Source of the DNA: Penicillus capitatus
Lineage: Eukaryota > Chlorophyta
Assembly (NCBI GenBank): GCA_965649825.1
Contig: OZ287702.1
Span: forward strand, 1 to 64,000
DNA length: 64,000 nucleotides
Reading direction: 5' to 3'
Below, in pieces: positions 43,961-52,873 of the stretch (the stretch's first letter is position 1; each line of letters starts with the position of its first letter). The position numbers and the translations under genes were made by a program. The notes under the pieces are model-generated. The model saw only the letters and a program-made list of their open reading frames with translations. It was not told the DNA's origin and ran no database searches.

Positions 43961-44814
43961 TCATATGCGTGTCAGGCGCGGATGAAGAATGACGATCTTT
44001 GGACACACCTCGTCCAATGGGAGCTCTTTGATCGCACAGTAAGCGTCGTTGATGTCTGTCCTTTTGCTTCTTTTAATGCCAAGCTTCTTCAGCGTTCGAT
44101 GCACGAGCTTCTTGTTTGCCATGGACTCGTTAACGTCATCGTAGTTCACACGATGAACTGGCTCAATCGATCGCTTCTTGCCCTTTTCGTCTGACAAAAG
44201 TGACGGACTGTTTCCTCTCTGAAGAATAAGGGTGGTCAAGGATGACTTCGGTGGTCAAGAAATCGAAGATAGGTTGTACGACGAGATCGAGGAACTACCC
44301 ACCATCTCCATTCAGAACCAACTCTTCCAGTATCCGAGCTTCGTCCGCCTCCACTCGCGTCGATTGACAAATGCGCTGCAATGTGGGTTCGACATCTTCT
44401 CTGACCCATACATCCCGCAAATCCGCAATTTGAGCCGAGAACAATTGACGGAGTTCCCGTCGAGCGCGTCTCAGATCTTCAACCGGCTGCAAACATCCAA
44501 GTGAAGAATACAGAGTTTTGTGCTATCACTTACGCTTCGGGACTGCATGGAACACTGAGGATGTCGCCAAGAGCAGATGAAGGAAGATTGGCAGCGTCTT
44601 CGAAAACAGGGCTGAATCGCATGACCCAAAAAAGGAAGTTCAACAGCTCAGGCAGATGCCTGAGATTGTGCGCTTCTGTCCAAATAAGATAGGACAGCGC
44701 CAGTTCAGACACAATCAGATTGCATGCCACGTCGCTGAAAGGATCTGCCGTGTCAAACCATTCGCTTTGAGACCGTGGACGCGACGGAAGCTTCGCGTGT
44801 TCGCACCACGCGTG
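43961..44814 (-). pseudogene. Callose-synthase-like N-terminal region, 3' part (split by LTR element)
   Basis: Minus-strand exon next to the element reads YHAWCEH...FSDVACNLIVSELALSYLIWTEAHNLRHLPELL (44600-44814). The spacing NYxxWC ... YLLIWGEAxNxRFxPE is the FKS1-type domain 1 signature of glucan (callose) synthases. A further exon encodes a helical segment (VEDLRRARRELRQLFSAQ, 44300-44485) and another GKKRSIEPVHRVNYDDVNE (44080-44190), matching the GKxxHSxWxNYDDLNE region. It ends at 43961, about 95 bp from the next gene start, so the large glucan synthase catalytic domain is not here. The 5' part lies beyond the element at 50077-50449. Either a domain-1-only protein or a pseudogene; now interrupted. 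Confidence 0.55.
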
Positions 44815-44819
44815 ATAAC
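44815..44819 (+). repeat. Target-site duplication ATAAC (left; right copy 50072-50076)
   Basis: ATAAC precedes the 5' LTR and follows the 3' LTR. A 5-bp duplication is the usual footprint of Ty3/gypsy integrases. Confidence 0.85.
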
Positions 44820-45159
44820 TGTAGGAAATGAACCTCTAACTGTCAGCTGTGTAGCCACCGGAAGCGGTGGAGCCGTCACATAACCATCCAGGCGCGCTGA
44901 CCATCGGTCGCGACGGATGTCGGCTCTCGACCTAACTTCCCCATAACGTAAGGGGTGTGGTTGTGCTGCATGCACTAGGAGTTCGCAGCTGTTAGGACGT
45001 AAGGGTAGGAAGTCCATAACCACCCTGGGTACATAAGGTCGACAATTCACCTTGTAACAACTCCTATTCGTGTCGCACCAAATCTGACTGCGTTTCTGTC
45101 GTGACGTTGCGCGAAGACTCGACTATCTTTGAAACACGTCGTTACATCGATTCCCAATA
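44820..45159 (+). repeat. 5' long terminal repeat (340 bp)
   Basis: Repeated base for base at 49732-50071. It should contain the element promoter and transcription start; no TATA box is obvious. Confidence 0.95.
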
Positions 45160-45161
45160 TC

Positions 45162-45179
45162 TGGTGGACCTCCGGGGTA
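45162..45179 (+). promoter_or_regulatory. Primer-binding site
   Basis: TGGTGGACCTCCGGGG begins two bases after the 5' LTR; the TGG pairs with a tRNA 3' CCA end. The matching tRNA was not identified. Confidence 0.7.
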
Positions 45180-45213
45180 ACTATCAAGCGTTTCTTATCG
45201 TTTGTGGCAAACC

Positions 45214-48200
45214 ATGCGCATCGAATCGATTTCCTTTCCGCGATACGACGGACGCACTGACCCTAGGAGATGGGTCAACAAGATGACTTCACTCTTCCGT
45301 CTCCAGCAGATTAATGACGACCCGGGGACAAGGGCCGAAATCGCGGTCACATTGCTCGACGGACCGGCGGCCGACTGGGCCGAGCTCCACCATGACGCCG
45401 ACGCCCATCTGAATATCGACTGGGCCGAATGGAGTCAACTGGTGGTTGACCGTTTTGTGCGCGACCAGGACCCTGACCGCGCCAAGGACCAGCTCAGACA
45501 CGTCTTTCAGAAGCGAAGGGAATCCTTGTTGGCATATGCTGAACGTTTCGCTTTGATGTGTTCCAGAGCTCGACCTGCCATTGACCCAGATGACTACTAC
45601 AAGTACTGGCTGAGAGGCCTGCAGAACGACCGCGCGGCAGAGTACGCGTTCACTCGGCTTGCTGCAAGCAACAACGCGCCGACCTTTGAATATGCCGTTC
45701 GCTATGCGAAATACGCGACGGAGGCGCGCAAGAATGTCCGAGGGTACGAGGAGACCGACGAAGAAGAAGACGAACCAGAACCCAGACAAGAAAACTCAAA
45801 CCGCCAGACGGTCCTCAGGGAGCATGGAGCCCGTCGCCTTGCGAAGTCAGGGCGAAAAACGACAACCGTCGTTGCTGAGGAACCGGCAGCGGATGACTCA
45901 GAGGACGAAGAACTTCGCCAACTCATAACCGGACTCACAAGCCTGCTCGCGAAAAAGCAGGAGAAGCGACGCGCAAGACGCGCAGAAGCTAATGCTTCCC
46001 GCTTCGTGGAGTCGATGTCTGAAGACGGAGACAGCGAGACTGCCGCCAGGATGGCGGACGAAGAAGAGAATCAACCCAGCAAAAGGCGCCGAGGCGCGCC
46101 AGGAAAGAAAGCACGGAAACCGCGCAAGAAACCTGAACTTGACCGTGAATGGGCGGACTATGCTGCGCAAGCATGGGCCATTCCGCTGCGTTTCCTGAAA
46201 GGACGCAGCAAACGTGAAGTGTACTCGCAGGTGATACTGGCGCTGAGGGATGCGTTCGGCTTCACGCCAAAGCCAAGGAAGCAAAAGGCCAGTGAAAACC
46301 AGCCCTCGGCTTCTGCGCCCCCACCACAAGTCGACGTAGAAATGGAGCCGGAAGTCGCCCCAAGACAAGTACCAGAACCAGAGCAACAAGTGGCCCTTGC
46401 TCGACAAGGGAACCAGGAAGGGAACCGCTGCAAGGTGTTTGTTGCCTGCCGGTTTGCTAACAAAGTAATTATTGACCCCGGCTCGACCCAGTCTATCCTT
46501 GACAGTAACTTCGCAAAGCGCGAACGCATTCGCTTTGCAACACCAAGCCGAGGTAATCTCCTCCTGGCAGACGGGACCATGCAAAAGCCATTGGGTCGCA
46601 CGGAAGAAGTGCGGGCCGACGTCGGAGGCGTCGCCGTGCAACAGGCGTTCAATGTCCTGAACGCCAGGAACTCATATGACGTTTTGTTGGGCATGGATTG
46701 GCTGCGCGCCGTTCGCGCCAAAGCCAATTTCGAGGACGGCACCTACACCATTGGCCTCGCAAAGCGCATAACGGTTCTTCCCAAAGGACGGAAGATCTTC
46801 ATACAACCGGAACCGGTCGCGGACGATGTGTCCGAAGCTCAGAGCGAATCTGACATGGAGGCGGATCTGGAGGAGTTGCTCGAGCAAATGCGCGCCCTCT
46901 GCAGTGAAGATGATGACTCGGAGGAAGAGTGTTTCATGGCCCTGAGTGACCAAGTACTTGATGACATTCACATAAGCCCTGATTTGAAGCCTGAGGTGAT
47001 TTCGAATGTCCGCTCAGTAATCGTGGAAAATGAAGATTGTTTTGCCCTGACCTTTCAAGACATGGTCAGAACACCACTCATGCAATTTGAAATCGAGCTG
47101 CGACAAGGAGAAGTCGCAAAGCGTTGTGGTCGAACGCGAAGATTGGCCCCAAAGGAAACGGAGTTCGTCAAGGCCCAAATCAACGAGCTGCTCGAAGCCA
47201 AACTCATCTTACCTTGGGAAGAAGCCGCGAGACGATACGGCTGCCCAAAACGCAAGGATCGTTGGCTGTCGCCAATCACCATCGCGCCGAAGAAAGATGG
47301 TACCTTTCGATTCTGTTGTGCGTACCAGCGCCTCAACGACGCCACCATTCCAGATAAGTTCGTGCTGCCACGGGCGGACGACCTGTTGGACCGCGTCATG
47401 GGTCACGCATGGTACTCGGCCCTCGACGGGTTCAGCGGATATTATTCCCTTGGTCTGCATCCTGAATCCGTACTAAAGACGGCCTTCGCCACAAGTTTCG
47501 GTGTCTACTGCTGGCTTGTCCTCCCCTTTGGAGTGACGAACGGTCCGGCTGCCTACTCTCGTTTGGTCGAGCAGGTTTATGGCGGACTGGACCGAGTCGG
47601 CGTCTTCATTGACGACGTCTGCTGCGCGCACCAAAGTGAAGCTGGTATCGTGGAAGACTTGCGACGTGTGTTCGCGCGTTGTCGCGACGGAGGACTCAGG
47701 TTGAAGCCGAAGAAGTGCTTTATTGGCTACCGAGAAGTCGATTTCCTCGGACACCGCCTGTGTCCTGACGGGATGAGAATGGACGAAGCCAAGGTCCATA
47801 AAATCACGAAGATGCCCTCCCCTGTGGACAGGAAACAATTGCAGTCCCTCTACGGCATGTTCTCATACTATCGCCGTTTCTTGAAGAACTTTGCAAGCAT
47901 CAGCGCACCCCTCTCAAGCCTTCTCTCCACGCGGCAGGATTTCGTGTGGAATGCCCAAGCGCAAAACGCACTGGAGGAGTTGAAGAAGCTCCTTGTCGAC
48001 GGGGCAGTCCTAGCTGCTGTCGACGAAAACCTTCCCTTCCTTGTCGACACAGACGCCAGCGCGTACGGGATCGGCGCCGTCCTATCCCAAGAGAGAGAGG
48101 GCGAAGAACGTCCGATCTACTTCTACTCCAGACTCCTAAAGGACGCGGAGACGCGATACTCGGCCACCGAGCGAGAAGGGTTGGCCTTGGTCGTCGGACT

Positions 48201-49623
48201 CAAAAAGTTCCGCGTCTATGTTCTAGGACGCAAAGTAATCGCCCGAACCGACCATGCAGCACTGTCCCACATGCTGCGCAAGACAGACCTGACGGGTCGC
48301 ATTGCCCGCTGGAAGCTCATCCTCTCCGAGTACGACGTCCATTACGTGACAAGGCCCGGAGAAAGACACCGCAACGCCGATGGACTGAGCCGTTTGGTCG
48401 ACGAAGATTCGGCGCCACGACCAGTCAATAAAGAAGAGGACTGCGACGAGTGCCCTGCCCTCGTAGCCGAAGACGTTGCTGCGGCGTTCCAGGCCTGTCC
48501 AGAATACGCAGAAGCCCTCTCAACAGCCCACGAACCGGACAGTCGCTACCGATGGGGTGAGAAAAATCTTTTCTATGAAGACTTGGATGGACGGCGCAAG
48601 ATTTGTCTGCTGCCGCACCAAGTCCGCGCGGTGATCTCCGAGGAACATTGCCTCGGACATTTCTCCGCTGAAATAACTCTGCAGCGCGTCAGACACCGGT
48701 ACTGGTTTCCGAAGATGCGCAAGCAAGTGCAAGACCTCGTGAAGACTTGTCAAACCTGCCAGCTGTTCGGTCCCAAGCCGCCCATTCGTAGCACCATCCC
48801 CATTGCCGTCGAGGAACCATGGGAGCTGGTTGAGTTGGACACGGTCGTCGGCTTGCCGGCGACGCCAAGGAAGGCTGTAGGATTCGTCACGGCGATCGAC
48901 TGCTTCACCGGGTTCGTAATAACCGATGCGTTGACGTCCTTGGGAGCTGCGAAGACCCTCAAGTTTTTCATAAATAAAGTCATTTGTGCTTGGGGTGTGC
49001 CGCAGAGAATCCTGACGGACAATGGAACGGAATTCCAGGGTGTTTTCGACCAGACAGTGAAGGGCCTGAGAATTGAGCATCGATGGTCCACGCCACGATA
49101 CCCCCGCAGCCATGGCAAGGTCGAGAACGTGCAGCGCCTCATTCTTGACCGCCTGAGAAAGTGCCCAAACCCGCGAAGCTGGGACGAGAATCTCCCGGTT
49201 GCGACGTTCGCCGTGAACGCCCGTCGAGGCAAGTTTCTCTCGCCACTTGAGCTCTTCTCAGGGGTCGTGCCGAAAAGCCGTACCGAGGTGAACCTGTTGG
49301 CCGGCGAAAGCAAAGGGGATGCGGAGCCCTTGCAGACCGCCCTTGCGGACCGTCTGACCGGTCTCGCTCTTGGTCGCGAGCGTTTTCGAGATTCCGCGAG
49401 GAAGATCCGCGAGTCCTGGACTACGGAAGCCATCCTTCCACGCATCGAGCCTGGAAAGGAGGTTCGCGTCTACCGACTCGAAGACCATGGGAAATTGGAG
49501 GCAGCATTCGAGAAGGGCGTCGTGACGTGGTGGGGCAACCAAGGGGCGTGCAGAGTTCGAGTTGGAGACCGCGCAAAGAGAGTCCCGCAGTTCTGCGTGA
49601 AGCCGTGGATCGCTCCCCAATAA
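45214..49623 (+). CDS. Gag-Pol polyprotein of the Ty3/gypsy element
   Basis: One uninterrupted frame of 1,469 residues from ATG 45214 (MRIESISFPRYDG). Gag: capsid-type region at 1-190 (RWVNKMTSLFRLQQI, LAYAERFALMCSRARP), then a charged Lys/Arg/Glu-rich linker; no CCHC zinc knuckle is visible. Protease: DPGST from Asp421 in place of the usual D[ST]GA. Reverse transcriptase: LSPITIAPKKDGTFRFC, ALDGFSGYYSLGL, catalytic VFIDDV (Asp800, Asp801). RNase H: FLVDTDASAYGIGAVLS (Asp945/947). Integrase: zinc-finger region GHFSAEIT...CQTCQ, and a DD35E triad Asp1209, Asp1269, Glu1304 (ELDTVVG, LTDNGTEF, HGKVENVQR). All catalytic residues are present, so it looks active. Gag and Pol are in the same frame, needing no frameshift. 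Confidence 0.95.
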   Translation: MRIESISFPRYDGRTDPRRWVNKMTSLFRLQQINDDPGTRAEIAVTLLDGPAADWAELHHDADAHLNIDWAEWSQLVVDRFVRDQDPDRAKDQLRHVFQKRRESLLAYAERFALMCSRARPAIDPDDYYKYWLRGLQNDRAAEYAFTRLAASNNAPTFEYAVRYAKYATEARKNVRGYEETDEEEDEPEPRQENSNRQTVLREHGARRLAKSGRKTTTVVAEEPAADDSEDEELRQLITGLTSLLAKKQEKRRARRAEANASRFVESMSEDGDSETAARMADEEENQPSKRRRGAPGKKARKPRKKPELDREWADYAAQAWAIPLRFLKGRSKREVYSQVILALRDAFGFTPKPRKQKASENQPSASAPPPQVDVEMEPEVAPRQVPEPEQQVALARQGNQEGNRCKVFVACRFANKVIIDPGSTQSILDSNFAKRERIRFATPSRGNLLLADGTMQKPLGRTEEVRADVGGVAVQQAFNVLNARNSYDVLLGMDWLRAVRAKANFEDGTYTIGLAKRITVLPKGRKIFIQPEPVADDVSEAQSESDMEADLEELLEQMRALCSEDDDSEEECFMALSDQVLDDIHISPDLKPEVISNVRSVIVENEDCFALTFQDMVRTPLMQFEIELRQGEVAKRCGRTRRLAPKETEFVKAQINELLEAKLILPWEEAARRYGCPKRKDRWLSPITIAPKKDGTFRFCCAYQRLNDATIPDKFVLPRADDLLDRVMGHAWYSALDGFSGYYSLGLHPESVLKTAFATSFGVYCWLVLPFGVTNGPAAYSRLVEQVYGGLDRVGVFIDDVCCAHQSEAGIVEDLRRVFARCRDGGLRLKPKKCFIGYREVDFLGHRLCPDGMRMDEAKVHKITKMPSPVDRKQLQSLYGMFSYYRRFLKNFASISAPLSSLLSTRQDFVWNAQAQNALEELKKLLVDGAVLAAVDENLPFLVDTDASAYGIGAVLSQEREGEERPIYFYSRLLKDAETRYSATEREGLALVVGLKKFRVYVLGRKVIARTDHAALSHMLRKTDLTGRIARWKLILSEYDVHYVTRPGERHRNADGLSRLVDEDSAPRPVNKEEDCDECPALVAEDVAAAFQACPEYAEALSTAHEPDSRYRWGEKNLFYEDLDGRRKICLLPHQVRAVISEEHCLGHFSAEITLQRVRHRYWFPKMRKQVQDLVKTCQTCQLFGPKPPIRSTIPIAVEEPWELVELDTVVGLPATPRKAVGFVTAIDCFTGFVITDALTSLGAAKTLKFFINKVICAWGVPQRILTDNGTEFQGVFDQTVKGLRIEHRWSTPRYPRSHGKVENVQRLILDRLRKCPNPRSWDENLPVATFAVNARRGKFLSPLELFSGVVPKSRTEVNLLAGESKGDAEPLQTALADRLTGLALGRERFRDSARKIRESWTTEAILPRIEPGKEVRVYRLEDHGKLEAAFEKGVVTWWGNQGACRVRVGDRAKRVPQFCVKPWIAPQ

Positions 49624-49716
49624 ATCCTTCATAAACGCTCAAATGGTTCTACCCTTTACCTGAGTGTGTCTTTTGTTCGTTCTGTGTCACTTAAACGTCG
49701 AGACGTGACGTGTTAA

Positions 49717-49731
49717 GTGAGGAGGAGTCAC
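49717..49731 (+). promoter_or_regulatory. Polypurine tract
   Basis: Purine-rich GTGAGGAGGAGTCA just before the 3' LTR, the expected plus-strand primer for reverse transcription. Confidence 0.7.
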
Positions 49732-50071
49732 TGTAGGAAATGAACCTCTAACTGTCAGCTGTGTAGCCACCGGAAGCGGTGGAGCCGTCACATAACCATC
49801 CAGGCGCGCTGACCATCGGTCGCGACGGATGTCGGCTCTCGACCTAACTTCCCCATAACGTAAGGGGTGTGGTTGTGCTGCATGCACTAGGAGTTCGCAG
49901 CTGTTAGGACGTAAGGGTAGGAAGTCCATAACCACCCTGGGTACATAAGGTCGACAATTCACCTTGTAACAACTCCTATTCGTGTCGCACCAAATCTGAC
50001 TGCGTTTCTGTCGTGACGTTGCGCGAAGACTCGACTATCTTTGAAACACGTCGTTACATCGATTCCCAATA
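49732..50071 (+). repeat. 3' long terminal repeat (340 bp)
   Basis: Identical to the 5' LTR at 44820-45159 as read by eye, and followed by the ATAAC duplication. Confidence 0.95.
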
Positions 50072-50076
50072 ATAAC

Positions 50077-50449
50077 TTCGAAACACTTTTGTGTGCAGCT
50101 CCCAAAACAGACGTCACAAAGAGACAGCGAACAGCTCCTAATAAACAGAAGATTCTACATATGGGTTTCCGGATGTTATCCGTTTACCATCAGCTGTGTT
50201 GCGCGTGAGCAGATGGTCGCTAAAGACAAAAACTGAGCTAGGTATCCGTGTATCGCCTTCGGCTGAGGGTGTTGACCACTCAGAAAGGAATGTATATCTT
50301 CTGCACGAGACAGGGTGGCCAGTTACGGCGTCGGACTCCTCAATGTCCAATTCCAAAAGTGGTTCGTCGTCGCTGTCTTCGCTCTCGTGAACGGCATCTT
50401 TCCGAACGAACGGCGGCGAGTTCGTCATCTGCGTGGGTCGCGCAGGCAT
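50077..50449 (-). pseudogene. Callose-synthase-like N-terminal region, 5' part (split by LTR element)
   Basis: Minus-strand start ATG 50449 (or 50428) opens an acidic N-terminus (HESEDSDDEPLLELDIEES) that runs to about 50160. After an intron the next exon reads ELHTKVFRSYH up to the insertion point; across the element it continues HAWCEHAK at 44814, re-forming the LHxKxFxNYxxWC motif of callose synthases when the element and one duplication are ignored. This shows the element landed inside a coding exon. The gene would have been intact here before insertion. Confidence 0.55.
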
Positions 50450-50883
50450 GCGAACGTCGCGTCGACGATGGGACTGCGAACTCTGAAGTGACTGTCACAT
50501 CGGACGAGTCACATACACCATGTCGGACGCAAGCGGAAGTTCGCTTCGCCGACATAAATGTCCGGCCGTGGAGCAGGTTTCGCGCCGCTCGACGATCGAC
50601 ATCGTCACGGCCCCTCACACCGCAGGAATACGGCTCGTCGTTGACGCAGCTTGTATTCCGACCTCCAAAGGCGCTTTGCGCCTTTGGATTTCCTTGTTAG
50701 ATTGAAGCGGAAGTTTCAGAATCTAACCGTCCAGTCCCATCTTGCAAAATCTCGTTTCTCTAGGAGATTTGGAAGTCGAGATCGTTTTCCTGTTTTCTCC
50801 GGAGCGATCACGACAGAGCGACTGAACTCTGATCGTCCCGTCTCCTTACCTGGTATGCCCTCGCCTTTCGTGAAAGCATTAGA

Positions 50884-51215
50884 ATGTCGAGTGACGACAG
50901 ATTCCCTTCACATCGTTCCTGGACAGACACCCGGAGAAGGATGCTCAGCGGAAGGAGTTTGCGCCAATTGTCCCTGTATGAAGATGAACTCGTTGGACGC
51001 TTTGCAGCGTGTTCTCCACGGTATTCATCCATCCCTGCATACTTTTCCTCCTTGACCATACCAAGAGACCATTAGGGCGAGTTTTTCAGCATGGCGATTT
51101 TCTTGGGTGCGAAGATGGAAGGGATTCTTAGAGCGCGGATAACAATGGAGAGAAGCGATCTATGCAAGAAGTCGGATGGAGACCTTCTGAATGATCTATG
51201 CCCTCTGCCTTTCTC
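50884..51215 (+). pseudogene. Quinolinate synthase (NadA) C-terminal remnant
   Basis: The plus frame around 50905-51030 reads SLHIVPGQTPGEGCSAEG then VCANCPCMKMNSLDALQRVL. This matches the end of plant-type quinolinate synthase, where the CxxC of the [4Fe-4S] site lies in GCASCPYMKMNSL. About 120 bp further on, after a possible intron, NNGEKRSMQEVGWRP resembles the following NGKSVADVGCEP segment. The catalytic NadA and SufE parts are not found upstream; only about 430 bp separate it from the divergent callose-like gene. It is therefore a fragment or a gene whose rest is missing. Boundaries approximate. Confidence 0.5.
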
Positions 51216-51817
51216 TTGCTTTGAGAAGTGGTCGTCGAGTTCATGTCATGAACAAGACCAGGTGTACATCGAAAAGGAGATTTCTGTATCGAGGCGGCAC
51301 ATTTTCAAACTCTATAGAGGGGAGTCGGTGTTTCACGGAAAGCAAAGAGGTTTGTTCCGAAGCTTTGCATCGTGTTGCGACACACACAGTCGCCTTTTAC
51401 TGCACTGGTATGGTGAGCAAGACATTCTGAACCTTAAAGGCAGACGGACCACTGTCTCGCGCGTTTCTACGAAACTTGCAGAGAAGGTCGACCACAAGCT
51501 GCGGACAGAAGATATCATCTTTCAACGCCTTTCGTGTAATGCGGGTGGCCTCAGAGAAGTGCATGTAGCAAACAGGATATGTATGAATCAGGTCTTACAG
51601 CCCCGTGCGCCAGTAGCATGTGGGGGATAGCAAACAGAATGTCAATTCAAGTCCATTGTCAGGATGCTTCTCAACGATTGGAGCATCCATTCTTCAGCCT
51701 TGGAGGCCTAAGAAGGCAGAACGGAGCATCGATCTATAACGGGCACATTTGCCCCTGCTATAAACTTTCAAAGCATTTTGAATATCCGAGGGATTGCGAT
51801 GACCTAATCCCGGATCG
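51216..51817. other. Unassigned 600-bp interval
   Basis: Open frames occur on the plus strand (51091-51630, Cys/Arg-rich) but resemble no family, and splice signals do not give a convincing protein. Contains the 3' flank of the GST gene. Confidence 0.3.
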
Positions 51818-52761
51818 CTACATCTTGGATCTTCTCTGTTGGTTTTTAGCGATCTTATCATAAATCTTCAGCACTTCACCCAAATGCGGAGCGCAAAACC
51901 GATGCATCGCATTAAGATAACGGATAATTCTTGGAAATCCTTTGAAATCGTGGACGTTTCTTAGTTCCTTGTCCACATGAGGAAAATACCGCAAAACGCG
52001 TAGACTCTCCAATTCACAAACGATGAGAAGGTCCGCAACACTGGGCAGCATTCCTGCAGAGCGTCCTTGAGTTCGGAACAGTAGATACCCCGACGCTGGA
52101 TATGCATACCGATGGAGACATGCGTCGATGGAATGGAACAGAATTCCGTATCCCTCAGGAATTCTTCTTCGAGAACAGCAAACGCATCTTGCATTTTCTT
52201 CCCGCCTTCTTCCACGATGTCCTGTCGAATACGGCCTTTCTGCTGCATCTCGACAAAGATCTCGCGCTCGATCAGCTGCTCTCCTGTGCGAAGCTAACAC
52301 AAGACATCACACGGCCATCGACATTAGATTCGGCAAACTGTCGTGTGATGCCAGTGCATGAGTGCATCGACGACTGTCTGCTGTTTCATATCTGATGGAT
52401 ACCAATGATCCGCTATCGTGTTTCTGAATACATTCGCCAAGTAGCTCAAAATTGCTAAAGGCAGAACACCGCGCGCAAGACGGATTCGCGATGGAGGATG
52501 GGTAAGTAGCCTACCGCACGATTCTGGCAGACCGAAGTTGTCATGCAGAAGAAAAGGAACCTTGTGCAGTGGAATCAGTTTTGTGTAAGGCTCCTGCTGC
52601 ATCATTTCTGTCCCGAGTCGCAGTTGGACCTCCTCCACATCGAGATCGTTCATCCTGTTGCCGTCACAGTCGGTACTGCTATTTGGCGTGCTCTCTGCTC
52701 ACCGACAGAAAACGCGACAGGCACAGGACGGTGCCGAAATCGTGGCGATGAACAGTTGCAT
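51818..52761 (-). CDS. Theta-class glutathione S-transferase
   Basis: Conjugates glutathione to electrophiles. ATG 52761 gives MQLFIATISAPSCACRVFCR, where the Ser in SAPSCA takes the place of the theta-class catalytic Ser region; a short intron joins it to MNDLDVEEVQLRLG, then LIPLHKVPFLLHDNFGLPES (thioredoxin-like domain with cis-Pro in KVPFL). Next come ILSYLANVF...HWYPSDMKQQTVVDALMHWHHTT, LIEREIFVEMQQ, VLEEEFL, HVSIGMLPSVADLLIVCELESL (helical domain with the N-capping VADLL motif) and FKGFPRIIRYLN, ending at 51818. The YWYPxD and VADL wording is typical of theta GSTs. Head to head with iPGM, 112 bp apart. Confidence 0.85.
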
Positions 52762-52873
52762 TGCTATTTGCTCGATCCTCCTCTCTTAGGCCAATCTCGC
52801 TGCATTAAGGCCGTCATCTATTGCGACGGCGACGTCATCCGCCGACACCCGCCTCCGCCATCCTTAGCAAACC

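Larger units (their letters stand above)
44820..50071 (+). mobile_element. Complete Ty3/gypsy LTR retrotransposon
   Basis: A 5,252-bp element: 340-bp 5' LTR, primer-binding site, one long gag-pol frame, purine-rich tract, 340-bp 3' LTR, flanked by ATAAC duplications. LTRs start TGTAGG and end CCCAATA, and I find no difference between them along their length, so insertion is very recent. It lies in an exon of a callose-synthase-like gene, in the opposite orientation. Domain order protease-RT-RNaseH-integrase places it in Ty3/gypsy (Metaviridae). Confidence 0.95.
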
